A stretch of 64,000 nt of DNA from Diprion similis (taxonomy: Eukaryota; Arthropoda; Insecta; Hymenoptera; Diprionidae): contig NC_060117.1 in assembly GCF_021155765.1 (NCBI RefSeq), forward strand, positions 8,522,001 to 8,586,000, given 5' to 3'. The notes beneath the pieces are model-generated. The model saw only the letters and a list, made by a program, of their open reading frames with translations. It had not been told where the DNA came from and searched no databases. This document shows, piece after piece, positions 30,200-47,060 of the stretch; the first letter of the stretch is position 1, and every line of letters begins with the position of its first letter. Both the position numbers and the translations under genes were made by a program.

Positions 30200-30440
30200 C
30201 GAGTTGAAGCAAATCTTTGCCACTTGAATAACTTTGGCATCAGCCAAGTTTAAGAGCAAGATTTTACCAAGAGAATAGCCAAAGCTGAAGCAAGCGTTAG
30301 GGCAAGTCTGTGCCATTCAAATAATCTTGGCATTGCCATGGCTTGAGAGAAAGTTTTCACCAAGAGAATAGCCAAAGCTAAAGCAAAGTTTAAAGCAAGC
30401 GTTCTCCAAGAAAATGGCCAACCTGTTCCCAAGGCTTAGA
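30200..30440. repeat. degenerate tandem repeat, about 93-bp unit
   Basis: ACCAAGAGAATAGCCAAAGC occurs at 30266 and again at 30359, each preceded by TTT and followed by a similar run rich in AAGC. The period is 93 bases and about two units are readable. Confidence 0.6.
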
Positions 30441-31639
30441 GAACCCTTGTGTTAATAACCAAGTGTTAGCAAGTTTTTAGCAATACGTATTCAAGGGTTT
30501 TTTCAGCATTTCAAGGCATTTTCAGGATATGCACAAGACTTTGGCAAGCTATTCTTTCTTACACGTGTACACTCGTTTTTAGTACGACAGTAGACTTTAA
30601 GCTACGAAAGAGCGATGCAACGTCGAAATTTAAACCTTTTCCTTTCATTTGTTTATTTAAGTGGGTACATCCGACTAAGAATATTTTGAAACCCCGATTC
30701 TCTTTTTATTCGAGTTTCTAAGAGTTTCAAGTATGAATAATATTGTGTGTAAATTGAATGATGAAATTCGAAAAATTGCAAAAGTTGCGGCCGGTTCGTC
30801 GAAATTTAAACTTTATTATCTCGAAACTACGTTTCCGAGTCCTTGCCTAGGATATCTCGAAAACAACACGATTAATTTTTACCGAACATAATTTTTTTGT
30901 ACATTTTGTCTCGTCCATTTCATCTGGTTCTTTTTTTTCGATTCAAGCATTTATTTTTTTGTGGTCCAAAAAAGGTGTTAAACTTAGTCCCGAAAACGAA
31001 CGTTAAAGTCGAAACGTTCACCGTTTCGTTAATAAAAAAAAATCCATACGCAGCGAACGGCTCAATATATCAGATTTAATTTTTTTTCTTTTTAATTTTA
31101 GATCAACCGACTAGGATTCCAAAATCCTAGGCCACTGTAACAACGCTACGCGTAGATTAATTTTGATGAAAAAATTATTGAATATACCTTAATGTATAAA
31201 ATTCAAAATAAAAAAAAAACGGATGAATTCGAATAAATAGTTTCTTGAATAAAAATTCTCGAAATTTGCCTACTTCTCCATCTACTCGTATATGCCCCCT
31301 TAATATATGAAATCGATCGGTAAGGTAGTACTGCTGCATGCTCTTAACTGTATTACATCATATTTCAAACTGCCTCTGACTTTATCATCTAATATGTACA
31401 GATAAAGAGGAACGAGTTTCGTAGCGCATTTGTTTACTCGTACTTTACACAAATTTCGATATTAGGTATGTGTCTTCAGTTAAAAAAAAGGTTAAGGTCG
31501 GGAGATATGCACCGGACAGAAGGCGAGCTTCTACGCATTTTTCTATGAAAGTAATTTTCGGTGGAAGTATATATTATATTTTATGTTTAAAGTTATAGAG
31601 AGAGAAAGAGAAAGATTGATTAATTGGTTTTATCAGGCC

Positions 31640-32490
31640 TTGGTAAATCTTGAGGCCAAAGTAAAATACATACTTTTAATATCATCTTACATCTAAATAT
31701 TATTCCAATACGGATAAAGACGATTTTTCAAAATTCTCACTGTTGATAAAGAAGTTATCTTTACCGGGAGTGAATGCCACAAATAAATAGCCGCCACCGA
31801 GAAGGCATTACGATAGTTTGAGGTACGATGATTAGGAATGGAAAAGACATTGGAAGTAGCCTGACGTAGTGGACGATTTGAAAGCAGTGCACGATTGAAT
31901 AATTCAAGGATATAATGAAGTAAATTGTTAATGTAAGATATTAAAAACCGTTATACATAAAAAATATAGGCGTCGAGATCTGACGGTCAGCCAGCCTAGC
32001 CATCAACGGTTTGGCGAGATATTTTCATCACGTCTTAAATTATACATAAATCTTATGCCGAAGTTACTTAGCTGTTGAAGTTTGGTATTTTGCTCACCCG
32101 TTACATCATTACATACCAGGCAACAGTAGTCCAACAGAGGGAAAATAAGCGAGCTAACCAGAGTGGTTTTTATGTCCTGAGATAATGCATTCCTGTGGAA
32201 TTTCAGTTTGTCTAAGGTGAAATGTACCTTCCTAGAAATTGACACAATGTGATCTTTCCACGTGAGATTTGAGGTTATGATGACACCTAGATTACCCGTT
32301 GACTGTGATGGAAATCAAGCTGTTTACCTTGATCTTACTTATAAACGCATTGCCACACTGAATCAATACTTTGGATTTGCTCAGATTTAATTTCAAACCA
32401 TTGTCATCTGCATATTGGGCTATAACCTTGAAATTATGTGGAATATTTGCAACGCCAACTTCCAGTTCAGAGGGTAAACGGCTCAGATAA
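31640..32490 (-). mobile_element. degenerate non-LTR retrotransposon, 3' part (RT end and C-terminus)
   Basis: The minus strand reads as the end of a LINE reverse transcriptase: QYADDNGLKLNLSKSKV at about 32430-32380, then a linker, then LTWKDHIVSISRKVHF and an 80-codon open part at 32245-32003 (LVSSLIFPLLDYCCLV, FGIRFMYNLRRDENIS). After an in-frame stop it continues with GWLTVRSRRLYFL and RNAFSVAAIYLWHSLP to about 31700. It begins almost exactly where the relic at 25060-27220 ends, so the two cover complementary parts of the same kind of element. Internal stops show that it is dead. Confidence 0.8.
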
Positions 32491-32494
32491 ATTT

Positions 32495-32514
32495 AGAGAG
32501 AGAGAGAGAGAGAA
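32495..32514. repeat. (AG)n microsatellite
   Basis: About ten AG units directly at the 5' truncation point of the LINE fragment. Confidence 0.9.
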
Positions 32515-32687
32515 TAGCATCGCTAAACTACCTTGCACGCGTAGAGCTGTGGCGCGATTGTGAAATTATTGTAGCAGAACGCTAATGGAGGGGGACGTTA
32601 TCGATGGCGTCTTTCGTCGGTTCTACTTTTTTAGTCTTCGGTGGCCATATGCCATATAGTGTAGTCTGATTGCTCAAATAGTCAAGT

Positions 32688-36563
<3,876 letters not shown>

Positions 36564-37320
36564 TTGCATCTTGCAGTAAGAGATGTAATTACTATTTCAC
36601 ACGTGGGTTTATGGTTTTGTAACCTTCTATCAATGCTACCTGAACTTTGTGTACGTCTTTTTACGTTTACCATAAACAATTCCATCACTTTATTGACCAT
36701 TTATTTATTACCCTGAATTTAAATATAACTATATCGAAAAAAAACGCTGCCGAAATGTATCTACCAGTTGAGATGATTTTGTATATTTATTGCACTTACT
36801 TGTGGCAAATTCAGTTTCGTGGGCTTCATTTTTTAGACCCTTTAATCAATGGATCAATTTTTATCAGGCAAGACTACTCTTTTCACGTGTGCAACGTTCG
36901 TCCGTCGGTAGCAAACTTGCTGTTTGACTTCCGGTATCTCCCGCGCTCGGTACAACAATGAGCCAAGATTTACTTTCAATTCCAGGATTCTAATTACGAA
37001 ACGTTAGTTTCAGACTCTGATTATTTAGTCAGCTTTCAGTCAAGAGTAAAAAATCGACGGTTCGACACGCAGCATCAAGTAAAATTAGTTGAAGACGAAC
37101 CATTGTAAAGCTAAATTTTAACAATTTGTTTGTGGTGCGTTTAAAATGGCAAAACTGTAGCAATTTTTCTTCTCAGACTTATTTCCAAAACACGAAATAA
37201 TTCAAGAAAAATATTTCTCTGACAGATTTTGAAGAGTAAGGCTAAATTGTCTGATGGCGTCTATGCCAGATCTATACCAAGTACCTATGTTATACCTTTT
37301 CTTTTTCGGAACCACTCCCG

Positions 37321-37363
<43 letters not shown>

Positions 37364-39345
37364 CAACGGCTCGAGCCTTTTTCTCCGCACCGTACAAATG
37401 GGAGTTGGCTTTTCTGCGGGTGAGGAAAAAAGAGAAAAAATAAATACCGAGGAGAACCACATCGCGGAATTTATGTGTTATATTCTTTTTCTCCAGTTAC
37501 TTTTTGAGGTATAGCTTGTAACGTTTATTTTTGAGGAAAGAGAACAGGCGATAAATTCGTAGTTTATCTGCTGAAAATAGGCAATCGTTGAGGGAGGAAA
37601 ATCACTTTACCCTACGGCGCAGTCACTGACCTGATCAATTAGATAATGAACGATAATTGGAGAAAGATATTAATGTTGGGTGCCAGACGCAGTAGCGTCA
37701 GATACAAGATAAATGGAGAGTAGAAAATAGATAAGATAGATCAGATTTTACGACGGTTTTGCACAGCTTACTCAGTAGATAAAGATAATGGTAGATGGGA
37801 GGGGTCGTATCTCGTTAGATAAAACACAAAATTAAGAAATGGTAATAGTATCAAGTCTATTAACAAGATGCAGAGAAAAGGTTAAAATCAAGCAAAAAAA
37901 TTTAGATACAATTAGAAAATTCAAGAATAGTTAATTACAGCCAGAGAGAAGGATATCAGTGAGAGTTAACAAATTAGCGAGACAATTATTCGTGTGATTA
38001 GCACTGTAACAGGAATCTGTATTACCATAGGCAAAGAGCCATACTAATGTGTCAAGTTGCCGGAACGCTGGTTTCCGACAACGAGACGGTCTACTCTACG
38101 GGAAGACGCCGAGGCGACAAGTCGCCGCAAATTCCTCGTACGACGTAAATTCGTCCTTTCTTTGCAATCACATGTAATGTAATTATAAAGTATCAAGAAA
38201 GTTCAAACGCATTTGCCTTACAAGTTTTCACGTCAAAAAACGAACATCGAAATCAATACCGGATCCAGATGGACCTCAAAATCAATAATTGGTGACGATC
38301 AATTATTGATTTCTTCACAAGACCATCACCAACTTTAACATCTTCGAAACCGTGGAGCCATCAATTTCACCAGGACGATTATAGCTAAGTTTACAAATGA
38401 ATGAATAGTAGGTGCCTGTGCCACATTCATTCATTCGTCTTTTTACTGTATACAGATAACTTGTATTATTTTCTTTACCTCACATAGACTACTTGCTGTA
38501 ACTTAGAATCCTTTTAACGTCGAGTCATTTCTTTAATTTAGCGTCATTTAACAGCAAGTAGTCTCATTTTTCTGTCTTTGTAAATTTAACTTCGGCGTGT
38601 TTTAACGAGTGTGATTGAGTGTGTGAATGATTGTCTATTGTTATCTTATTTATTGATATATCCTCGCTGCATTTTTCGCATTTCCCTTCTCGGGTACAAA
38701 TTTCAATAAAACGGGGTCTGTGTCCAGTGATAACGTATTCATGATTTGTGCGTATTTATTTATTATTCTTACCATTCTTACCTCGATTTGTCCACTGTAT
38801 AAAATTTTAAAAACTAAATTGTGGCGTGAAAGGTCGCAGCCCGAAACGTAACGTCACAGCACCATAAAGCGCGTGTGTTCGCGATACTATTACTCGGTAT
38901 AGCAATCAGCAAGGTTTACAAAGCATGTGAAGTGGGCTAGCATGCAATGCACAATCTGGGATCCTTAAAACTAATTGTTACGATTATGATATGGCGAAAA
39001 TAGTATAATCACATTAAGAAAGAATACGAGAATAGATAAAGGAGATATACTACAATTAATATAAAAGTAAAAGATATTACAATTTTATGAAGAAAGCAAG
39101 AAATATTACATACGAGAAAGTGAATGAGAAATATTACAGCTGATTATGAAAAGCAGGGAATACAAGTCAATCAAATAATCTGGTAACTGAAGAGAAGCTA
39201 TTGAAGTCTACAGAAAATCAAATGAAACAGAATAAAACGAAATGGTTATTATAATAGAAATTAAAGATATACGTGGGTTCTAGCTTGCGATATATGCGGT
39301 ACGACGAGGTATTATAATAAAAATAGACAAAAGATAGATACTCTC
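36564..39345. other. intergenic, no gene recognised
   Basis: It begins with the 3' flank of esterase B. It is purine-rich on the plus strand from about 37600 to 38050. An AATAAA sits at 38706-38711 in a T-rich stretch. Around 38825-38865 there is a weak second hammerhead-like sequence (see findings). No protein domain was seen. Confidence 0.35.
37320..37361 (+). repeat. (GTT)14 microsatellite
   Basis: Fourteen uninterrupted GTT units. The overlapping open frames that read it as poly-Cys or poly-Val are artefacts of the repeat. Confidence 0.95.
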
Positions 39346-40149
39346 AAGGTGCTTATAAAGATGCGTTGTACACCTCGAAAACGCGGGAAAGCAAAACTCC
39401 TATACCGCTCAAGCGATCAGAGTGAAACTTGGGTAGTTAATGCCTTATTTTGGCAGAAAGTGGAGCGTGGTTTTACTTTTTCAAAACTTGCATAAAAAAT
39501 TTACAGATTGGTTACCACCCACTGAAATTGTCCAAATTTTCACAGTTGCACCAAATGGATCGAACTATCCGGTATAATGCCATTCGGCGGTGATGAAACA
39601 CACATTTTGAGCCCAGTCCCATGAGATTTGATGGTGAAATGACGAAATGGCACCTGATCTGGCTTTCGATCATGAAGAACATCGAAATCTCATTTTGGCG
39701 ACATTTTATACCAACATTACGTGCATGCTGGTCATGTATACGTGTAATGTCGGTAAAATATTACCAGCATGCGTGAAAGGTCGGTAACAAATGTCGCCAA
39801 AATGAGATTTCGGTGTTTTTCATAATCGAAAACCAGATCAGCTGCTATTTCGTCATTTCACCATCAAATCTCATGGGACTGGGCTCAAAATGTGTGTTTC
39901 ATCACCGCCGAGTGGCATCATACCGGATAGTACGATCCATTCGGTGCAACTGTGAAAATTTGGCCATTTTCTGTGGGTGGTAACCAATCTGTAATTTTTT
40001 TTTCCAAATTTCGAAAAAGTAAAAAGACGCTCCACTTTTTGCCAAGGAAAGGCATTAACTGCCCAAGTTTCACTCTGATCGCTTGAGCGGTATAGGAGTT
40101 TTGCATCCCCGCGTTTTCGAGGTGTACAACGCGTCTTTATAAGCACCTT
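39346..40149. mobile_element. 804-bp near-perfect palindromic foldback element
   Basis: The left half (39346 to about 39735) and the right half (about 39765-40149) are reverse complements with only scattered mismatches, so the stem is close to 390 base pairs with a loop of about 30. The ends read AAGGTGCTTATAAAGA inward on both strands. No terminal coding sequence or target duplication was found. If transcribed it would form a long hairpin RNA. The frames it contains (for example 39871-40185 on the minus strand) are read-through of an arm. Confidence 0.8.
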
Positions 40150-43100
40150 AACGTATAGAGGGAAAAATGTTATAATGCGATACATTACAAACTAGAAGAT
40201 CTACGGACGAACTACGTAACAGCGGTATTAGCGAAGACTGCAGTGAAAAAGGTGTTATTCAGTACGGCACAATACTCCAATGTCAAAAGAGAACGACGGC
40301 TATACCACTCAGCAATATAAGATAGCAATCGCAACGCGGATAATAATTACTCAGAATAATCGGTAATAGAGAGACTTATGATCAAATCAGAAAACTATTA
40401 AGAAATCAGATAATCGATATTGAGAAATTAGAAACAAGATAGAGAGAAAATAGAGGTCAGATAGCAAGAAACAGATTGTGAGAGAAAATTAGAGAATTTA
40501 TAAGCTAACTGATTTATCGATCACTATAGAGAACAATAGATACGTAATTCAAGTGAAACAAGGTAATCAAAGATATTCTACTGAAGTATAATATAGTAAT
40601 AAGTAAGGTGCCACTATTCAGCGGTATCAGAGAATTATTCAGCGGTATTAGAGAAATAGGCAATACAAATTAGACAATAGTCACTACAAATTAATAAGCA
40701 AGCCAACCATTTTTACCAGAAATTACTTGCAATATTAGATAACAGAGAGAATAGGTATGGGAGAAATAGATAACAAGGTACAAGCCCACGTGGCTCACGC
40801 AGCGCAAACTGCGGATAAAGATAATACGAGAGAAAAGATATTATGTGCAAGTAAATTCATGGCTTCGCAAAATAGAAAGAAAACTTCACTTACGAAGAGA
40901 GAAGAAGCAGATGGAGAGAAGAAGTGCACAGAATCTGAGTAGTAAGGAATTAAAGATACAGCGATATAAGATACTGGAGCAAAACGAAACACGTCTGTTG
41001 GCGAAACTAGCTGGATGTAGAGTGTGAAGAGACGATCGGCGATCATAGCGATCCCGGCCGATTTTCGGCATGCTGCTGTCACGTGATCCTCTTTCCGTTG
41101 TTGGTGATCGCTGATTGGGCCAGGAGGTCACGTGGTACGGGTCAACAGGTGTAGACGGGCGATCGTCCGTCTTCGCGCGTCTTCTCCCCCCACGTTGACA
41201 TATATTGAAATATCGATCCGTCGAGCGATATGTGAGAGGGTTACGGTCAGCTACTTGCGTTACTCGTGAGAGGGAAGGTCTACCCCTTACGGTATTGCGG
41301 TATCGATGTGTGCGAGACGATCTAGGAGCAACGACGATGAGAATGATCTTACTCACAGAGTAGCGATATCGATAACGTAGATAATTGGGATAGATCCGGC
41401 TCCAACTTGCTGCAGTGCTGCTCTCATCCGCGTGTGACGAAATTATTCTTTTTATAAATTACTGTGCCATATTGATTTGATTTAAGTAAAGCAGTAACAC
41501 ACAAAAATTATAGTAAAATTTGGTTTCAAGATTTTACTAGAATAGATAAATTTTTTATTAAGTATTGGATCAATTCATATTTCAGATAAAGATCGTGATA
41601 TTTATTTTGACATAAGTTTATTTTAAATTTTCATTCATCCATCTCATTCATACTGTTTAAATTGTTGCGATAGTTAAAATACGCTTCAACATTACTAATT
41701 AGATTCTTTTCCTCAATTGTATCTTGATCTAATTTAATTCGAAATTTCTAGTCACGTAAACAGTAAATGATTAAATAAAATTAACAGTTTGTAACTTATC
41801 TTGAAATTTGACCTCACAGGTTCTGTGGATAGATGTTACTTTCAATAATTCCGTTGTAATACGTGTCTCGTCAGACCGCTCTTCCAATAATAGATTCGTT
41901 TCGTAGATGGTTTATATTCAACAAATTGTTGCCATTTAACTATTCACTAAATCTTGAAATATAATACTGATGATTGACTAGAGTAATTATTGTATAACGA
42001 ATGAATTAGTATAAAATTGTAAAAATAAAATGTCGGGCGTCTTCTCGCAGAGTGTTTTTCGATCACTGCCTAATACCTTCACATCTGGCTGATCTCTCTT
42101 ACCTCCTAGATCCAACATCTAATTTAGCGCGGTAATATTTGAATCTCACACGCGCTGACTACTCCTCTGATGCTGCACCCCAGTCGACGTTCGTTAAGGC
42201 CAAGCCACGTACTGAGACTTCCTGGTGATGGTGATTGACACGTTGGGTCCCATCCTCAGGATCACCAGTCCAACGAGGTGGACTTCTCTTTCGTGTGGGC
42301 TTGTAACCCCGTTGCAGCCTTTCGATAGACCGTAGATTTTCAGACACCCACGATCTTGCTTTGTAGTAGGCGAAATAGTAGACATTGTAGCTGGTTTAGC
42401 TCCAGGCTAATAAGGATCGCGACGGGAGACTTCGTTGTGTTTTTGACGTGACGGTTCAGCTCCTGGCCGATAAGTCTAAATGATCGGAGGTCTTCATTGT
42501 GCTTCACGCACGACGGCACGACGCTGTACGCAATCGAGGTAGGAATCCATCTGAAGTTGATTTTGCGGTATCCAATCCGTTGCAGTTGACGATAGTTGAC
42601 TGTTGACCCGGTACATGACCTCTGCCTCGCGATATCCGGTTCCCTTGAAGCGATGTTTTTGAAGATAGTTCTCGTAGTGCGATACAAAAGATATAAAATA
42701 AACAGGAATTAGCTTAATAAATAAATCTCACTCAAAAATTAGTTACTCGTTCTCTGTGGGGTATTGGCCTCAGACGTGTTTTCGTTATTTTACGTGACAA
42801 TTTGAAAATAAAAAGTGCGATATTTAAACCATGTGACGGGTTATAAAATACCACGTCACAAGCTTCATAAACAAAATTGACACGGTCTAGTTAATGCGAA
42901 GTAAACAAGATCGGAGGATGTTATAAAAAATTGCAACATCGCCCGGGTGGACAACAATTATACTGAAAATATAATTAGGTTCTATTATGCTTGGTTTCCT
43001 CTGCACATTTGATGCTGCAAGTTTCCTGCGAGCAGAACATCAGTTTACGCTCAACAAGAGAGTAATTAATTAGCTCAGTAGCGAATTCAGTTCCAGGGTG

Positions 43101-45460
43101 TTATACAAGTGTTTTTTTTTTTCAGTGGATGCTAAAATCAGCGATATAAAGTGGTTTTCCAGGTAATTACTTAAATTCCACTCAATTCTTTGGTCTAGTT
43201 GCGAAATTCTTTTCACTGCAGTTTTACCAAAATTACACGCGGAAAATCCACTCTGGCATCAACAAAATGTCACTATTCTTATCCACTGGCCATCTCTAAA
43301 TCACAAGTCCACTACTTACGAATTTGACTAATCGTAATTTCCATGAGATTATTTTTCACAAGAAAAATATATTTCAAAAAATCGTATAAATTTTTCAGAT
43401 GCAAATTTTTTGGATCTTATTTATCAAGTTGTTACGTCTTCCAGACCTTAGATTCCTTTCCTACAGTCTTACAACTACCTTATACTCTGCATCCTCCTCG
43501 TATAATCAGATTACTGCCTCGTTTCCCACGCATTAGCCTTTAGCCATTTTTTCATTCATTAGCAGAATGCTCTCTCTACTCCTAAACTGCAACTAGCCAG
43601 TCCCTTGCATCCTTCCCCCAATATATTCACTCTCTCAAGTCATCATACTTCCGGTTAACATTTAAATTCTCCTCTTTTTCCTTTTTCCTCCTCATCTTCT
43701 CACTGTAGTCTCTATATTTTTGACAATAAATCAATGATACACTCAAAAATTCAACTCCTTAATACAAGTTCCTCTTATTTCTTTTCGTCCTTATAATATT
43801 ACGCCTGAGTGTGGATGCGGATATTGAATTTTCCATGTTTACCACTTTCTATATAAAATAAGCTGCTTATGCATTTATAAAATACAATTATTCAACAAAT
43901 TACGCTCATATTTGATATTTTGTAAAACTAATTTCCTTTTCCTTAAAATTCACAGATGAAATTTCATTATTAAAATTAACTGATTTTCATGTTTTCTAAA
44001 TTAAGGATCAATTATCGAAAATTTTTATTTCAGTAATTTTCCGCTATTACTTTGGTATGCTTTCGATGCAGGTACAGTGAAAATACAGTGTAAAAAATTT
44101 CTTATCACGCCGTGAAATCTAAGTATAATCGAAGTGAAATCTAAGTGTAACTTCAATTCAATTTCAGTAGGACAGAATACACGAGGGCTATATATATACA
44201 TACATATATTCCGATGTATTGAAGAAGATACAAAACTTGATTTCTGGAATTAATTGAACAATGAATATGTCAATATCCAAGTATGCTTAAAAGCGCAGTT
44301 GATTAGAATATCCAAGATCCGGGCTAATTTAAGTTGGCATGTTCTTCACTTTCAGTGATTACGATTAGTTTTCAAATCAGTGGCTAACGATTAGTTACTT
44401 TTGAACACTCACTTCATAGAATTGTAACCTAAATAACTTAATTCTTCTAACTTAATTTCAATTTTTTTCAGAAGACACGTACCTACATCAAAAAACCAAG
44501 GACTAGATAGTGATGAAGTATTTGAGTTCTAAATAACGTGCATCAATCTCTTTTACTTGCTACAGAAAACCGGATATTGATTTTCAACTTTATATACAGG
44601 TTGATACTATCAAATGCAAATAATAACATTCGGGTAGCGATTTAAATTTGGTTTCGTTTTTGCCAAATCGTTCCTACTACGTGACCCTAATACAATTCTC
44701 CTCTTGTCGAGCTGGATGAAATAAAAAAAGACCTTCATCTCTAATTCACACGGATATTTGATCCTGCAGAATATCGCCAAAAGATACTTCTGAAGTCAAG
44801 GATACAAAAAATAAACTCTCATCTTCTAAAAGTTAACCAAAACGAACAAAATTATTAACGGCAGCGTGAAGGCTTCGTCAAAAGCATGTAATTTTTTTTT
44901 AAATCTCAACTGCACCTGAATCCAAAATCGATTTTCCATGCTGAACGCCAACGGCCGATAAGGCGGGGTGAAAAGACGGTCAAGAATAAGTCTAGCACCT
45001 CTTTTATAGCCTCTCGCAAGAGCTCGAAGACTCCTCGAGTGTGAAGCATGCAGAAAGGTCTATTCGGCTGACAGCGCAGTGGTATGATCACCAGATGCTA
45101 CATGCAGCCGAGCACAACGAGGGCGGGATGATCCTCTGGATCTTCTTATGATTCGCGACGTGGTCACGTGATCGGATCTCGGGCTCGGATATTCTCGTAT
45201 CTGTATGAGCTTATGGCAATTACACGCGACGAGGATGTACCAAGTTGCGAAAGGCTGTCGTCTATAGTGATACTTTGTTATTCCATCTGCGCGAATAGCG
45301 TGATCCAAGTTGTAGGATGATACTTAAGTGGAGTAATGAAACAATAGCTATTTATGTGGCATGCCCGTGAACCGCCTGTTTTTTTGGCAAGGATAAAGAT
45401 TTCAGGACGAGCTGAAAAGGCGAGCCGGAAGCGAGTACTGAAATTATCCGAGTCCAAAAA
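40150..45460. other. intergenic, no gene recognised
   Basis: The part 40150-41030 is strongly purine-rich on the plus strand. 41030-41420 and 44920-45440 are GC-richer patches. 42060-42690 includes a 60-base duplication and an open 115-codon minus frame without a domain. 43400-43800 is pyrimidine-rich with AATAAA near 43725. Parts could be a decayed LTR element, but I found neither paired LTRs nor gag or pol motifs. Confidence 0.35.
42393..42512. repeat. imperfect tandem duplication, 60-bp unit
   Basis: GGTTTAGCTCCAGGCTAATA at 42393 and GGTTCAGCTCCTGGCCGATA at 42453 head two adjacent units that stay alignable to their ends (CTTCGTTGTGTTTTTGACG against CTTCATTGTGCTTCACGC). Confidence 0.75.
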
Positions 45461-45695
45461 TTTTTTACGGTAAATATGGGCATTGAAAAGCAAAACGAAG
45501 AGTGAGGTTATGTCGCGATCTGTTCGACGAAGCTACTTTATTCGGCAGTTTGGGATGCGCACTTCGAACTGCGCATCAAAACTGCGGAACAAAGACTTTA
45601 TTCCGTAACTTTGTTCGCTGCCGTATAAAGCATCACTTTACGGAACGAGAACTGTCACAAAAAGTGGAATTTTCAATGCCCATGCCGTAAAAATT
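45461..45695. mobile_element. short MITE-like element
   Basis: The left end TTTTTTACGGTAAATATGGG followed by CATTGAAAAG matches the reverse complement of the right end (TTTTTACGGCATGGGCATTG). The element is about 235 bases with about 30-base terminal inverted repeats. Internal paired segments (GAACTGCGCATC, GGAACAAAGACTTTATTCCG) add further hairpins. The target duplication is unclear because the flanks are AT-rich. Confidence 0.65.
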
Positions 45696-46794
45696 GAATT
45701 TTCTTACAGCGATTCAACAATTCACAATCACCGAAATGGCGTTTGCCATAGAAATCGTTCGAAATTTGAAAAACTTTCACGCTCTGTCGGTAAGGAGGTT
45801 GATAAAGAAAATTTTTACAAATCCTAATCAATAAATCACGTGTGTAAATTCATTTTTAGCCCTTTTCCGCTGTTGATAACAATTTTAAACTAGAATATCC
45901 GGTCTGCTCTACATGATCGATTTTATAAGGCGTGTTTTGGAGGTTATGTCACCCCTTTTCAATAGTTCATGCAGTGTTTTGAAGGCGTAAATGCCACTTT
46001 GAAACTGTAAAAGAGATCGGTGACGAAGGTACTTTGTACACCTAATAGTACATAGCAAGTGCTATTCTGGAACATCTAAATTCTTGATCATAGAGGAATA
46101 GTGTATTCTTTTGTTTCGTTAGTCCTTTAATTCACGCTGGGAGGCTTGGTGCCCCACTTTTTTCTGCATTTTATTAATTAAACTACTTTTTTGGTGAAAA
46201 CTGCCCAGTGTTTTGGTTCCACATAGCCCCTGAAATACTTCTAAGTCTAAACAAAAATACAAAATCCATTTATTTATTTAGTGCAAAATTAGCACAATGT
46301 AAAAAACTGGTCGAAACTTGTACTTGGCCAAAAAAACAAAAACATTTTCTGCTAATTCACCATGAAAATCCGAATCCCAATTTCTCCACAAACTTGGAGG
46401 GTATTCTGGTCAAGAAATTAAAAAAAATCGATTTTATTTCTCTCCACATTTTCAAAGTTTAGACCTTGAAGAATAAGCCTCTAAGAGGATTTTTGGAAAA
46501 TCAAATTATTCTCGGAGTTACGGTTATTTTTGCGACGCGTCAACTAAACTGGTCTGGCCGGAACGAATCTTTAAACGCGTTTTTCTCAAAACTACTTTTT
46601 TCAAGCTGGTCGACATGATATCTCAAAATCTACTCGAACAATTCTCTTGAAATTTGGTGGAAATCTTCTTTATATATCGATCTATAGTTTGACTCTTGGA
46701 CTTATAGAATTTTTTTTTCAAATGTTTTAAAAAAATTCGGAAAGGAAAAAAAAACGGGTAAAGAAATTTTTTTTTCAAATTTTCCTTCTTGTAG

Positions 46795-47060
46795 TTTTTG
46801 TTGTGTCCGCCATACTGGGTCCGCCATTTCAAATTTTTAAATATCAAGTTCAGGTTTATATTCAGTGATCCCAAAAATATGCGACATAAAGTTTTATCTA
46901 AATCAAATAACTTTTTGAATCTACGTCATACTGGATCTGCCATTTTGAATCTTCTAATTTTTGGGTTCAGATTCATAACAAGCGACCCCAAAAGCCTATA
47001 CCCATATGCCAAATTTCAGGTAAATCGTATTTACGGAAGAATGTATGCATGAAAGAGTTA
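46795..47060. repeat. dispersed repeat family, copy 3
   Basis: GTCCGCCATACTGGGTCCGC, CAGTGATCCCAAAAATATG and a terminal GCATGAAAGAGTTAAGGCC echo the copies at 9180-9395 (GTGACTGAAAGGATTAGGCC) and 21795-22245. Confidence 0.45.

Larger units (their letters stand above)
27850..31639. other. intergenic, repeat-rich, no gene
   Basis: Apart from the repeats listed separately (G run, foldback element, dispersed repeat, 93-base tandem repeat) I see only AT-rich sequence with long A and T runs. No open frame shows a domain or joins by splicing. Confidence 0.45.

Noticed and set aside
37229-37514. Poly-Cys and poly-Val open frames
   Set aside because: They are translations of the (GTT)14 microsatellite.
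39871-40185. 104-codon minus-strand frame
   Set aside because: It is read-through of one arm of the 804-base palindrome.
36564-46000. A large LTR retrotransposon suggested by purine-rich plus-strand DNA
   Set aside because: No matching LTR pair, primer-binding site, gag or pol motif could be found by eye.
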